Shown here: positions 5,349-12,224 of the stretch, in pieces
Numbering within the stretch: position 1 is the stretch's first letter
Layout of the letters: every line of letters starts with the position of its first letter
The notes under the pieces: model-generated
The model's input: only the letters and a program-made list of their open reading frames with translations
What the model was told of the DNA's origin: nothing
Database searches by the model: none
Translations under genes and position numbers: made by a program
Source: a virus
Reading direction: 5' to 3' (one strand)
Virus record (IMG/VR): IMGVR_UViG_3300025570_000114
Coordinates: 1-23,821 of that record
Length of the DNA: 23,821 bases

Positions 5349-5791
5349 GTCAGGGAGATTTTATTAGGATAGGCAACTTGCTTGAGGTAGAGAAGCGGTT
5401 GCCTTTTCTTATTAAACGAGTCAATGACTGGGATTATGCAAAACCTCTATGTGTGACCCTAAAGCCTTACACAAACCCAAGAAGCCTAAATCAAAACGCT
5501 CTTTTCCATGTTTGGTGTAAAACCATGTCAGAAAAGTTCATCGAGAAAGTCCCAACGGCTACGCCTGATAATATGAAGCTAATGATGAAGCAAAGGTTTT
5601 TAGGGACAGAAGATATAGTGGTAGGTAAGACAGTAATTGAGAATCAGGTAAAGCACACCAGTGATCTGGATGTTGGCGAAATGGTGTATTTTTTGGATCA
5701 GTGTTATAGTTGGGCGAGGGACAACGGAATATTCTTAGAAGTGCCAGAGAATTCCGAGTATCAAAAGCTGAAAAACCAACAGGAGAGTTGA
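5345..5791 (+). CDS. NinB-like recombination protein
   Basis: The start is ATG 5345, overlapping the upstream stop as ATGA with GGAAG at 5334-5338; a GTG 21 bases earlier is less likely. The 148-residue product has the NinB/Orf signature: a strand ending PLCVTLKPY, then RSLNQNALFHVWC (about 46-58), a helical region and a C-terminal WARDNGIFL. Lambda NinB (Orf) binds single-stranded DNA and acts as a recombination mediator replacing RecFOR. The pairing with NinG downstream supports the call. Similarity to lambda NinB is by motif only. Confidence 0.65.
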   Translation: MSQGDFIRIGNLLEVEKRLPFLIKRVNDWDYAKPLCVTLKPYTNPRSLNQNALFHVWCKTMSEKFIEKVPTATPDNMKLMMKQRFLGTEDIVVGKTVIENQVKHTSDLDVGEMVYFLDQCYSWARDNGIFLEVPENSEYQKLKNQQES

Positions 5792-6970
5792 ATGATTAAG
5801 GCTGACCCCAGAACGCTAATAGAATTTACAACAACTGAAAGACAAAAAGAAGTAGTGAATGCCGTTATTAAAAATGGCTCTGCTACAAAAGCCGCCAAAG
5901 AACTAAAGTGTGACAGACGAACCGTCGATAAAATGATAGTTCGACTAGAAAAGATAGCCGCATCCAACGGAGTAGCCCCCCATAGAGATGTAGACCATCG
6001 CACTATGGAAGGCTTTAACACTAAGTTTGTTACAAGCAGATATGATGGAGAGGGTAATCTACAAGGGCAGTATGTAAGACAAGAAAAAGGCAAGTCAATT
6101 AGCCTGTCAGAAGTCATAGAAGCTATCGAGGGATTTGAATGGAAACCTGCCCCTAAGATTAAAACGCCTAAAGGACATGACTCAGAACTATTAACGCTTT
6201 ATACCTTAACGGATTTTCACTTGGGAATGTATTCATGGCAAGCCGAAACTGGTGATGCTTGGGATATGTCTATAGCGGAGCATGAAGCATTGTCTGCGAT
6301 TACTCGAATGGCAGACGGCTCACCTAACAGCGAAACAGCAATACTAAATCTACAGGGTGATTTTTTACACTGGGATGGATTGTTAGCAGTGACTCCTGCT
6401 TCTAAACACGTACTTGACGCAGACACGCGATATGGAAAGCTAATAGAAATGGCTTTAACTATCACGATGCAATGTATTGAAATACTGCTGTCTAAGCATA
6501 AGAAGGTCAAGCTACTAGTATGTGAAGGCAACCACGATGAATCTGGGTCTGCGTGGCTGAGAAAAGCCTCTAAGGTAATCTACAAGAATAACCCTAGATT
6601 AGAGGTAGATGATACTGAGTTTCCATATTACGCTCACTTGCATGGCGAAATCATGTTGGGCTTTCATCATGGACATAAAAAGAAAAACTCAGCACTGCCA
6701 ACCTTATTTAGTTCAGAGCCACGTTACAGGGCTATGTGGGGTAATTCTAAATACTGCTATATTCATACAGGGCATTATCACCACACTGAGCAAGATATGT
6801 CTGAGCAGGGGGGTGCTATCGTAGAGCGTCACCCGACAATTGCAGGTAGCGATGCTTACGCGGCTAGAGGCGGCTATGTCAGTTGGAGGGCGGCTCACGC
6901 AATAACATATCATTGCACAGCAGGAGAGCATTCTAGAAAAACCGTTGTTCCGAGCCTCAAGGATGAGTAA
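5792..6970 (+). CDS. Metallophosphoesterase with N-terminal HTH
   Basis: The 392-residue protein has a helix-turn-helix-like N terminus (about 16-52, SATKAAKELKCDRRTVDKM) and a calcineurin-type metallophosphatase domain. Its motifs are in order: DFH (141-143), GD (189-190), GNHDE (246-250), HHGH (292-295) and GHYHH (327-331). These are the two-metal ligands of the superfamily, which includes SbcD/Mre11-type nucleases and phage phosphatases. In phages it sits among recombination genes, as here between NinB- and NinG-like genes, so DNA end processing is plausible. The substrate is not known. AGGAGA (5781-5786) precedes the ATG. Confidence 0.82.
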   Translation: MIKADPRTLIEFTTTERQKEVVNAVIKNGSATKAAKELKCDRRTVDKMIVRLEKIAASNGVAPHRDVDHRTMEGFNTKFVTSRYDGEGNLQGQYVRQEKGKSISLSEVIEAIEGFEWKPAPKIKTPKGHDSELLTLYTLTDFHLGMYSWQAETGDAWDMSIAEHEALSAITRMADGSPNSETAILNLQGDFLHWDGLLAVTPASKHVLDADTRYGKLIEMALTITMQCIEILLSKHKKVKLLVCEGNHDESGSAWLRKASKVIYKNNPRLEVDDTEFPYYAHLHGEIMLGFHHGHKKKNSALPTLFSSEPRYRAMWGNSKYCYIHTGHYHHTEQDMSEQGGAIVERHPTIAGSDAYAARGGYVSWRAAHAITYHCTAGEHSRKTVVPSLKDE

Positions 6971-7148
6971 TGTTATTAAACTACACTCAGGGACAATTAC
7001 TCTTAACAAACTATTCTGTGATTGCGGACAGTCTCTTGAGTACTGGCTTGGGGATGATGGCTGTGGTTACGGTATTTGTGCTAGGTGCGATCTACATTGT
7101 CCAGAAGAGGTTACAGTGCAAGGAGAAGAAGAATGTCAAAAGCATTAA
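6963..7148 (+). CDS. Cysteine-rich zinc-finger-like protein (61 aa)
   Basis: The start is ATG 6963, overlapping the phosphoesterase stop by 8 bases; the product begins MSNVIKLHSG, a start seen in similar small phage proteins. Six cysteines (C19, C21, C34, C39, C42, C46) suggest one zinc site, with CDCG and CARC motifs. An overlapping frame at 6970-7152 encodes a possible membrane peptide but lacks these conserved features. Function unknown; probably nucleic-acid or protein binding. Confidence 0.55.
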   Translation: MSNVIKLHSGTITLNKLFCDCGQSLEYWLGDDGCGYGICARCDLHCPEEVTVQGEEECQKH

Positions 7149-7399
7149 ATAAGCAGGTAGGGGGCAGTCATTACAAGTTGCCGATACAGCCAGTTGAGTT
7201 TATTTACAAAAACGATCTGGATTATATTCGCGGAAACGTCATTAAGTACGTAACCAGAAAGAAGAATGGGGCAGAAGATATACTGAAAGCCATTCACTAT
7301 TGCGAGATGTTATTGGAGTTGGAGTATGGCGAAGAAGAAGAAATCTACGGTAGCACAGGAAGTCGAGAAAGCCGCAAAGTTGCTACAAAGATTAGTTAG
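7133..7399 (+). CDS. DUF3310 family protein
   Basis: The start is ATG 7133 with AGGAG at 7120-7124. The 88-residue product has the DUF3310 hallmark VGGSHYKLPIQPVEFI, then IRGNVIKYVTRKKNG and EDILKAIHYCEMLLE. The domain is widespread in phages; it occurs in T7 gp1.7, a nucleotide kinase, but the isolated domain has no proven activity. The 3' end (from about residue 65) overlaps the NinG-like gene by 74 bases in another frame and encodes a low-complexity tail (EEEEIYGSTGSRES). Confidence 0.8.
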   Translation: MSKALNKQVGGSHYKLPIQPVEFIYKNDLDYIRGNVIKYVTRKKNGAEDILKAIHYCEMLLELEYGEEEEIYGSTGSRESRKVATKIS

Positions 7400-7754
7400 A
7401 TTAAAGGCATCAGATGACAACGGCTATTGCCAGTGCGTTAGCTGTGGTCGTATTGGTCATTACAAGACAATGGATGGAGGGCATTTTTACAGCCGAAGAC
7501 ATTCTAGGCTAAAACTGTTTATGGAAAATGTTGCACCTCAGTGCAAGCGATGCAATATGAACATGGGTGACGCAGTTGTTAGTGAAGGTTATCGCACATA
7601 CATGATAGATATGTATGGAGAGAGAAGGGTAAAAGCAATGAAACGGCTAACCTATCTTCCACCAAGAAAATGGGTAAGAGAAGAAGTTATTCAGTTTTCA
7701 CGCGATCTAAAAGAGCAAATAAAAGATCAAGAATGGCGAATAGGCGAGATTTAA
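7326..7754 (+). CDS. ninG: NinG/Rap-like recombination nuclease
   Basis: The 142-residue product matches the NinG (Rap) family. A basic N terminus (MAKKKK) is followed by a CQCVSCG zinc motif (C35, C37, C40), MDGGHFYSR (49-57, H53), NVAPQCKRCN (68-77, C73, C76) and YMIDMYGE in the C-terminal helix region. The HNH-like metal site fits a structure-specific endonuclease; lambda Rap resolves D-loops and Holliday junctions in annealing-type recombination. This agrees with the annealing protein, exonuclease and NinB genes upstream. It starts well inside the preceding gene and ends the second early operon. Confidence 0.88.
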   Translation: MAKKKKSTVAQEVEKAAKLLQRLVRLKASDDNGYCQCVSCGRIGHYKTMDGGHFYSRRHSRLKLFMENVAPQCKRCNMNMGDAVVSEGYRTYMIDMYGERRVKAMKRLTYLPPRKWVREEVIQFSRDLKEQIKDQEWRIGEI

Positions 7755-7775
7755 TTTTCGTTCTATATACGAAAA
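7755..7775. terminator. Hairpin after ninG
   Basis: TTTTCGT (7755-7761) pairs with ACGAAAA (7769-7775) around a 7-nt loop directly after the ninG stop. No T tract follows on the + strand (AAGTTC), so rightward termination is doubtful; it may be a weak bidirectional terminator or an RNase barrier. Confidence 0.35.
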
Positions 7776-7823
7776 AGTTCTAAGAAACACATTTTTTATT
7801 CCATAATATTATATACAAATTAG

Positions 7824-7852
7824 TTTACATTTAGGGTTATGTAAGTAATAAT
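7824..7852 (+). promoter_or_regulatory. Early promoter PE3 (sigma70-like)
   Basis: TTTACA (7824-7829), 17 bp and AATAAT (7847-7852; TAATAA with 16 bp also fits) lie exactly 62 bp before the ATG at 7886, the same geometry as PE1. An identical 27-bp leader follows. Confidence 0.65.
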
Positions 7853-7862
7853 GTACCTACAT

Positions 7863-7889
7863 TCAATAAAACAAGGTAATAAATTATGA
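7863..7889 (+). repeat. Leader repeat, copy 2
   Basis: Identical over 27 bp to 1046-1072, including the AAGG ribosome binding site and the start codon. It probably arose by duplication of a promoter-leader module or by exchange between phages. Confidence 0.9.
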
Positions 7890-8047
7890 AATACGAAATC
7901 AATCAAAAAGTTTGGGTTAAATGCGCTAACACTAATGCTTGGGTTAGCGGCTTTGTTACTGGCACAACAGAAAAACGAGTCAGAGTTTACAATGAAGTAA
8001 GATGCCTAGAAGGTTTGTACGCTCCACAAAATGTATCTGTAAAATAA
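7886..8047 (+). CDS. Small SH3-like hypothetical protein (53 aa)
   Basis: The frame opens at ATG 7886 inside the shared leader repeat and stops at TAA 8045-8047. The 53 residues look like an all-beta barrel: KVWVKCANTNAWVSGFVTG, then TEKRVRVYN and GLYAPQNVSVK. The ending 'glYAPxNV' recurs in small proteobacterial and phage proteins I recall, function unknown. It sits first behind promoter PE3 and has its own AAGG ribosome binding site, so I consider it a real gene despite its length. Confidence 0.7.
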   Translation: MKYEINQKVWVKCANTNAWVSGFVTGTTEKRVRVYNEVRCLEGLYAPQNVSVK

Positions 8048-8054
8048 TTAAACA

Positions 8055-8068
8055 GCCCCCCTGGGGGC
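8055..8068. terminator. GC hairpin between small genes
   Basis: GCCCC (8055-8059) pairs with GGGGC (8064-8068) around a CCTG loop. No T tract follows on the + strand. It belongs to the set of intergenic GC hairpins in this phage. Confidence 0.4.
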
Positions 8069-8085
8069 AATCAATTAAATGTTTT

Positions 8086-8104
8086 ATCATGAAATATCAT
8101 GAAA
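8086..8104. repeat. ATCATGAAA direct repeat, 10-bp period
   Basis: ATCATGAAA occurs at 8086-8094 and 8096-8104. Each copy contains the palindrome TCATGA, one helical turn apart, directly before the ribosome binding site of the next gene. Possible protein-binding pair. Confidence 0.4.
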
Positions 8105-8115
8105 GGGGAAACACA

Positions 8116-8301
8116 ATGAAATTATCAAACTCAAGAATAGCCGCACAAAACAGAGCCGCACGTTACTTGGCTCAAAAAGCATTCGAAAAAACTCAGAAAG
8201 AAGACCATGATGCAGATATGTTTATGGCTTTTATTACTGGCATATCCGTTGCAGTAGTTGTTGGTATGGGTTATCAAATGTACGTACTGGGGGCGTTGTA
8301 A
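8116..8301 (+). CDS. Small membrane protein (61 aa)
   Basis: The start is ATG 8116, preceded by AAGGGGAAAC. A longer frame back to 8002 overlaps the preceding gene and hairpin and is rejected. The 61 residues comprise a basic amphipathic N-terminal half (SNSRIAAQNRAARYLAQKAF), a short acidic stretch and one transmembrane segment (FMAFITGISVAVVVGMGYQM). The expected topology is N-terminus inside with a very short outside tail. It overlaps the next gene (TAATG). Function unknown; many phages encode such single-span peptides in early regions. Confidence 0.65.
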   Translation: MKLSNSRIAAQNRAARYLAQKAFEKTQKEDHDADMFMAFITGISVAVVVGMGYQMYVLGAL

Positions 8302-8654
8302 TGTCTATTAGCACTGTTAAAAATAATATAGCTGAGAGCATCCTGTCGATGAAGCAAGATTGGGATGGTGACATTTTAGAACTGGACTGCGATTGGAAAG
8401 ACCACTTCTGTTACATATTCTTAGACGTTATGGAGTCATGGTGGGATGATGTATTACCTTACCCTGTCATTGACCGTAGAGGCTTTCTGGAGTTGCTGTA
8501 TAACGGCTCTAACGAAGAGAGACTGTCAGGGGTTTTACGTGACGACATTTACCTCGCCATTGAGCCAACATTGCGTGACATAGTTCAAGAGGTATATGAT
8601 GAAGTTTACAATACACCTGTAGAACCATTCGCAGGTTATGAGAGAGGGCAATAA
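8301..8654 (+). CDS. Hypothetical acidic protein (117 aa)
   Basis: I do not recognise this family. The 117-residue product is acidic and aromatic, with several Trp (QDWDGD, DCDWKDHF, MESWWDDVLPYP) and a mostly helical C-terminal half (TLRDIVQEVYDEVYN). There is no Cys pair motif, signal or membrane segment. It is coupled to the membrane protein upstream by TAATG and followed two bases later by another small membrane protein, so the three may work together. Confidence 0.65.
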   Translation: MSISTVKNNIAESILSMKQDWDGDILELDCDWKDHFCYIFLDVMESWWDDVLPYPVIDRRGFLELLYNGSNEERLSGVLRDDIYLAIEPTLRDIVQEVYDEVYNTPVEPFAGYERGQ

Positions 8655-8655
8655 G

Positions 8656-8769
8656 ATGATAGATTTTCTAGGAACAGTGACAGCTATATTTATTCTTGCA
8701 TACTTGATGAGGGGATCATACTTTATAGTACAAGATGCACAGAAACGATGGGAAGAGAGAAACAAATAG
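8656..8769 (+). CDS. Small single-span membrane protein (37 aa)
   Basis: ATG 8656 lies one base after the upstream stop and the frame ends at TAG 8767-8769. The 37 residues have a hydrophobic N-terminal segment (FLGTVTAIFILAYLM) followed by a charged helix (QDAQKRWEERNK). GAGAGGG at 8641-8648 is a suitable ribosome binding site. The gene ends three bases before a terminator-like hairpin, which supports its being the last gene of the PE3 operon. Function unknown. Confidence 0.55.
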   Translation: MIDFLGTVTAIFILAYLMRGSYFIVQDAQKRWEERNK

Positions 8770-8772
8770 ACC

Positions 8773-8791
8773 AAGGCTCCCCTAGCCTTTT
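8773..8791 (+). terminator. Intrinsic terminator of the PE3 operon
   Basis: AAGGCT (8773-8778) pairs with AGCCTT (8784-8789) around CCCCT, ending in TTTT. It is short but well placed directly after the last small gene. Confidence 0.55.
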
Positions 8792-8800
8792 GAGCCAGAT

Positions 8801-8827
8801 TAGTCCACTGGTGGTCGAGACGGACTA
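8801..8827 (+). other. Hairpin in late leader region
   Basis: TAGTCC (8801-8806) pairs with GGACTA (8822-8827) across a 15-nt loop. No gene is visible from 8770 to 8919, and this is the second of three successive stem-loops in that interval. Purpose unknown. Confidence 0.35.
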
Positions 8828-8889
8828 TTAATTTAATGCATAACGCAGATGATTAAATAGCATTATTTATCATAAGCTAACCTGTATAG

Positions 8890-8918
8890 AATGCGCCTCC
8901 ACCAACCAGAGAGGCATT
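8890..8918 (+). promoter_or_regulatory. Hairpin sequestering a ribosome binding site
   Basis: AATG (8890-8893) plus CCTC (8896-8899) pair with GAGG (8911-8914) plus CATT (8915-8918), with a 2-nt CG bulge. GAGG is the Shine-Dalgarno of the micro-ORF starting at 8920, so folding would block its translation. Confidence 0.45.
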
Positions 8919-8919
8919 T

Positions 8920-8988
8920 ATGATTCTATATATGATCGTTTTTTGCGTTATTAGCCTATGCGCGATAGCCAAAGATGAATTTAATTAA
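8920..8988 (+). CDS. Possible 22-residue membrane peptide
   Basis: ATG 8920 has AGAGAGG (8908-8914) five bases upstream and the frame ends at TAA 8986-8988. The peptide is almost entirely hydrophobic (MILYMIVFCVISLCAIA) with a short polar tail (KDEFN). The last bases overlap the -35 of the late promoter. The size alone makes chance possible, but the combination of ribosome binding site, hydrophobicity and the hairpin that masks the site argues for a regulated micro-protein. No homologue is known to me. Confidence 0.35.
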   Translation: MILYMIVFCVISLCAIAKDEFN

Positions 8989-9013
8989 CACTTTTAGTAA
9001 TTTATAGTACAAT
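8985..9013 (+). promoter_or_regulatory. Late promoter before packaging genes
   Basis: TTAACA (8985-8990), a 17-bp spacer and TACAAT (9008-9013) match the sigma70 consensus at 5/6 in both boxes, about 30 bp before the first late gene at 9043. It is the best promoter in the window and probably drives the terminase-to-tail operon. Confidence 0.7.
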
Positions 9014-9042
9014 ACGGCAACTAATTACATACAGGTGATAGT

Positions 9043-9279
9043 ATGGAGTTGCAATTAGTAACCAAAATCAATGAAGTTTACAAGCGAGAGTGGTTTGATT
9101 TGCTTGATAAGATAGATCAGATCACTCAAACTCTTGGCTATGCTGAGTACAACAGGCAACAATTCAGGGCTGAGATCATTAACTGGTGTGAAGAAGTCGA
9201 TGCCAAGTTAAATGAACCACCACCAGAACCTATAATCCCACAACCTTTATCAGAAGAAGTATTTGGAACAGAGCAGTAA
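9043..9279 (+). CDS. Hypothetical protein at head of late operon (78 aa)
   Basis: The 78-residue product is helical and acidic (TKINEVYKREWFDLLDKIDQ, then QQFRAEIINWCEEVDAKLN) with a proline-rich C-terminal tail (EPPPEPIIPQPL). I do not recognise a family. It is the first gene behind the late promoter, with AGGTGA at 9033-9038, and is coupled to the small terminase by TAATG. A packaging accessory role is conceivable from position only. Confidence 0.65.
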   Translation: MELQLVTKINEVYKREWFDLLDKIDQITQTLGYAEYNRQQFRAEIINWCEEVDAKLNEPPPEPIIPQPLSEEVFGTEQ

Positions 9280-9644
9280 TGGGCAGACCTAAGTGGATAC
9301 CAGACGAACTAACCTGCAAGAAAGCTAAGGACATGGCTTCTAGAGGGCTTACGATCTTACAGATAGCCGATTGCCTTGGTGTAAGTCACACGACCATTTA
9401 CGAAAGACAGAACGAGTTTCCTGAGTTTGCTGAGGCTATAAAAAGGGGTAGAAGTCAAGGAATAAAAGAAGTTGCTAACGCCCTGTTTGATAAAGCTGTT
9501 GGGGGTGATACCACTTCAATGATCTTTTATCTTAAGAAAAGAGACAGAGAATCGTGGGGAGATGAGTACATTGACCCAGTAAAAGAAATCCCTCCTATCA
9601 ATATTATCGTAGACAGCAATGCAATTAACCAAGAGTCAAAGTGA
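9279..9644 (+). CDS. terS: Terminase small subunit
   Basis: The 121-residue product begins MGRPKWIP, has an N-terminal helix-turn-helix (GLTILQIADCLGVSHTTIYE, about 28-47) and the FPEFAEAIKRGRSQGIKEV helix typical of phage small terminases, then a DKAVGGDTTSMIFYLKKR segment. The small subunit recognises the packaging site on the phage genome and regulates the large subunit, which is encoded immediately downstream with a 26-base overlap. That context and the HTH make the call firm. Confidence 0.82.
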   Translation: MGRPKWIPDELTCKKAKDMASRGLTILQIADCLGVSHTTIYERQNEFPEFAEAIKRGRSQGIKEVANALFDKAVGGDTTSMIFYLKKRDRESWGDEYIDPVKEIPPINIIVDSNAINQESK

Positions 9645-10836
9645 GATATTTTGTTCTAACTCTCGCTTTCGAGTATGTGTGGGAGGCCGCAGATTTGGGA
9701 AAACCTTTCTTTCAACGGCTGAATTACTCAAAGCGGCCATTGGTGGCAAGAATAGAAACTGTTGGTATTTAGCCCCCACCTATCAGGCGGCCAAAGAAAT
9801 TGCTTGGTCTATGCTAATCGACACCATTCCAGAAGAGTACATCGTCAAGACTAATGAAACTTCTTTAACTTTGAAACTAATCAATGGATCAACGATCAGC
9901 CTTAAAGGGGCTGAAAACGCTCAGAGTTTAAGAGGAAGGGCACTAGACTTCTGCGTGCTAGATGAATTCGCAGATATGCGGCCAGAGGCATGGTATGAGG
10001 TTATACGTCCGTCACTATCTGACAGGCAGGGTTCAGCCCTATTTATCGGAACACCGAAAGGCAGAAACCACTTTTACGACTTGTGGGCATCTGGCTTAAA
10101 CAAAGAGAATGATTGGCAGAGTTTCCAATATACAACCCTACAGGGTGGTAATGTTCCTGAATCAGAGGTTGAAGCGGCTAAAATAGACTTAGATGAGCGT
10201 ACTTTTCATCAAGAATATTGTGCAGAGTTTGTTTCATATAGTGGCATTATTTACTACTCCTTTAGCCGTGAACACTCTGTCTTGGCGTGTGGCGATGATA
10301 ATGGTACACTGTTAATCGGTATGGATTTTAACATATCCCCAATGAGTGCTTGCATTGCTATACGTAAAGGCGGGAAGCTGTATATCTTTGACGAGATTTG
10401 TCTTTTTGGGTCTAATACTGACGAGATGGTTACGGAAATAAAACACCGTTACCCTAACCGTCATATAGTTGTGTTTCCAGACCCCGCATCAAGACAGCGT
10501 CGAACTTCGAGCGCAGGTGGTCGTACAGATTTGTCGATCTTACAGAACGCAGGATTTGAGGTTAAAGCCAAGAAGTCCCATGCTCTGGTTAGAGATAGAA
10601 TAAACGCAGTGAATAGCCGTTTACTGTCTAGCAGTGGTGAACGGAATTTGTTTGTTAGCCCTAAATGTAAGCAGACGATTAAGAGTTTAGAGAGACAAAC
10701 ATATAAGGAAGGAACGAGTATTCCAAACAAAGATGATGGCTACGATCATATGAACGATGCCCTTGGTTATCTTGTGGAGACGATTTTTCCTGTTCGCACA
10801 GAATACAACACACCACAACCTACTAGGTGGACTTGA
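9619..10836 (+). CDS. terL: Terminase large subunit
   Basis: The 405-residue protein has the packaging ATPase and nuclease motifs in order. They are Walker A GGRRFGKT (22-29), Walker B CVLDE (112-116), coupling motif GTP (144-146), and an RNase H-like nuclease domain with D236 (GMDFN), D288 (FPDP) and the HMND motif (377-380). It translocates DNA into the prohead and cuts the concatemer. The first ATG at 9619 lies within the small-subunit gene and lacks a strong ribosome binding site, suggesting translational coupling. It ends in a TGATGA overlap with the portal gene. Length is typical. Confidence 0.95.
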   Translation: MQLTKSQSEIFCSNSRFRVCVGGRRFGKTFLSTAELLKAAIGGKNRNCWYLAPTYQAAKEIAWSMLIDTIPEEYIVKTNETSLTLKLINGSTISLKGAENAQSLRGRALDFCVLDEFADMRPEAWYEVIRPSLSDRQGSALFIGTPKGRNHFYDLWASGLNKENDWQSFQYTTLQGGNVPESEVEAAKIDLDERTFHQEYCAEFVSYSGIIYYSFSREHSVLACGDDNGTLLIGMDFNISPMSACIAIRKGGKLYIFDEICLFGSNTDEMVTEIKHRYPNRHIVVFPDPASRQRRTSSAGGRTDLSILQNAGFEVKAKKSHALVRDRINAVNSRLLSSSGERNLFVSPKCKQTIKSLERQTYKEGTSIPNKDDGYDHMNDALGYLVETIFPVRTEYNTPQPTRWT

Positions 10837-12224
10837 TGAGATTGAACGCAGATACAACACACCCTGACTATGATAAATACGAGAGCCGATGGGAGTTCTA
10901 TGTTCGCTCTTATCTGGGTGGAGAAGATTACTTTAATGGCGCATATCTAACGCGCTATATATCAGAAACCAGTGATGACTACGACCGCAGACTTGATCTG
11001 ACACCCCTAGATAACCACGTTAAGAACATCGTGCATATCTATTCTAGCTTCCTATGGCGAGTGCCACCTACCAGAGCATATAACAGCGCGGCTAACAATG
11101 TCGCCTTAGAGCCGTTTCTAGATGACTGTGACTTAGAGGGTCGTAGCTTCAATGCGTTTATGCGTGAATGCCAGATATGGGCAAGCGTCTATGGTCATGT
11201 TTGGGTAATGATGGACAAGCCTAAGTCTAACGCAGGTACAAAGGCAGAAGAGTTAGCGCAAGACATCCGACCTTATGTAACTATGTTTACCCCTGAGAAC
11301 GTCTTAGATTGGAACTACGTAAGAACCCCTAGTGGTAGATTTGAACTTGATTACCTTAAGGTCAGAGAGTCTGTTATACGTGTAGATGAGACGACCACAG
11401 AGACTTACTACCGCGTCTGGTACAAAGACCGCGTGGAGTTATGGCATTCTGTTAATGACCTTGATAAGCAAATAGAGGTTGATAACAACGTACTAGGTCG
11501 CATCCCTGCTGTATTCCTACCTGCTAACCGTAGCGTCACCAGAGGTATAGGGTTGAGTGACATAGCAGATGCAAGCTATATGCAACGCGCTATCTACCAA
11601 GAACTGTCAGAGATAGAACAGCTTATACGGATCAGCAACCACCCGACCCTGTGTAAAACGCACGGTACAGATGCCAGTGCAGGAGCAGGGGCAGTCATTA
11701 ATCTACCTGATGATATGGACGCAAGCCTAAAGCCTTACCAACTACAACCTAGTGGACAGAACTTAGACGCTGTACGCGCATCTATAACCGATAAGATCGA
11801 ATCTATTAACCGCATGAGCCATATGGGTGCTGTACGTGGCACAGAAGCTATGACCATGAGTGGCGTGGCTATGCAGACAGAATTCCAAATGCTCAATGCG
11901 AAATTAGCAGAAAAGGCTGATCTACTAGAATTAGCTGAAGAGCAGTTATGGCTGTTGTTCTGTGATTGGCAAGACGTTACCCCTGATGTAGAGATATTCT
12001 ATCCAGATGCATTCGACCTACGTGATTACGATAAAGAACTAATGTTCCTTCAGCAGTTGCGTTCTACTGGCGTTAAGTCAGTTACATTGTCACAAGAGAT
12101 AGACAAGAAGATTGCCGATTTGTTGCTTGATGATGAGGAACTTGCAAAGTCACACGTTGAAATAGAATCTGGTACACAAGTATTAGGTCAGTTTAATGAA
12201 CAGGCACTTGAGATCGGAAGCTAA
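10836..12224 (+). CDS. Portal protein (DUF4055-like)
   Basis: The start is ATG 10836, overlapping the terminase stop with AGGTGG at 10825-10830; an in-frame GTG at 10827 is inside that site. The 462-residue product has features of the DUF4055/SPP1 gp6-type portals: an N-terminal YESRWEFYVRSYLGGEDYF, an RRLDLTPLDNHVKNIVHIYSSFLWR helix region, then GHVWVMMDKP. A later long helical segment (LAEKADLLELAEEQLWLLFC) also fits. The portal forms the dodecameric vertex through which DNA passes and where the tail attaches. Position directly after terL and before a head morphogenesis gene is canonical. Confidence 0.85.
   Translation: MRLNADTTHPDYDKYESRWEFYVRSYLGGEDYFNGAYLTRYISETSDDYDRRLDLTPLDNHVKNIVHIYSSFLWRVPPTRAYNSAANNVALEPFLDDCDLEGRSFNAFMRECQIWASVYGHVWVMMDKPKSNAGTKAEELAQDIRPYVTMFTPENVLDWNYVRTPSGRFELDYLKVRESVIRVDETTTETYYRVWYKDRVELWHSVNDLDKQIEVDNNVLGRIPAVFLPANRSVTRGIGLSDIADASYMQRAIYQELSEIEQLIRISNHPTLCKTHGTDASAGAGAVINLPDDMDASLKPYQLQPSGQNLDAVRASITDKIESINRMSHMGAVRGTEAMTMSGVAMQTEFQMLNAKLAEKADLLELAEEQLWLLFCDWQDVTPDVEIFYPDAFDLRDYDKELMFLQQLRSTGVKSVTLSQEIDKKIADLLLDDEELAKSHVEIESGTQVLGQFNEQALEIGS

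Noticed and set aside
6970-7152. Alternative + strand frame with a membrane segment overlapping the Cys-rich protein
   Set aside because: No ribosome binding site of its own, and the Cys-rich frame has zinc-site spacing and a phage-like N terminus; a dual-coding gene cannot be excluded but is not supported.
8002-8115. N-terminal extension of the 61-residue membrane protein
   Set aside because: It would overlap the 53-residue gene and read through a GC hairpin; the ATG at 8116 has a proper ribosome binding site.
8770-8919. tRNA or CRISPR-like hairpin cluster after the small genes
   Set aside because: The stem-loops differ in sequence, there are no regularly spaced identical repeats, and no tRNA signature.
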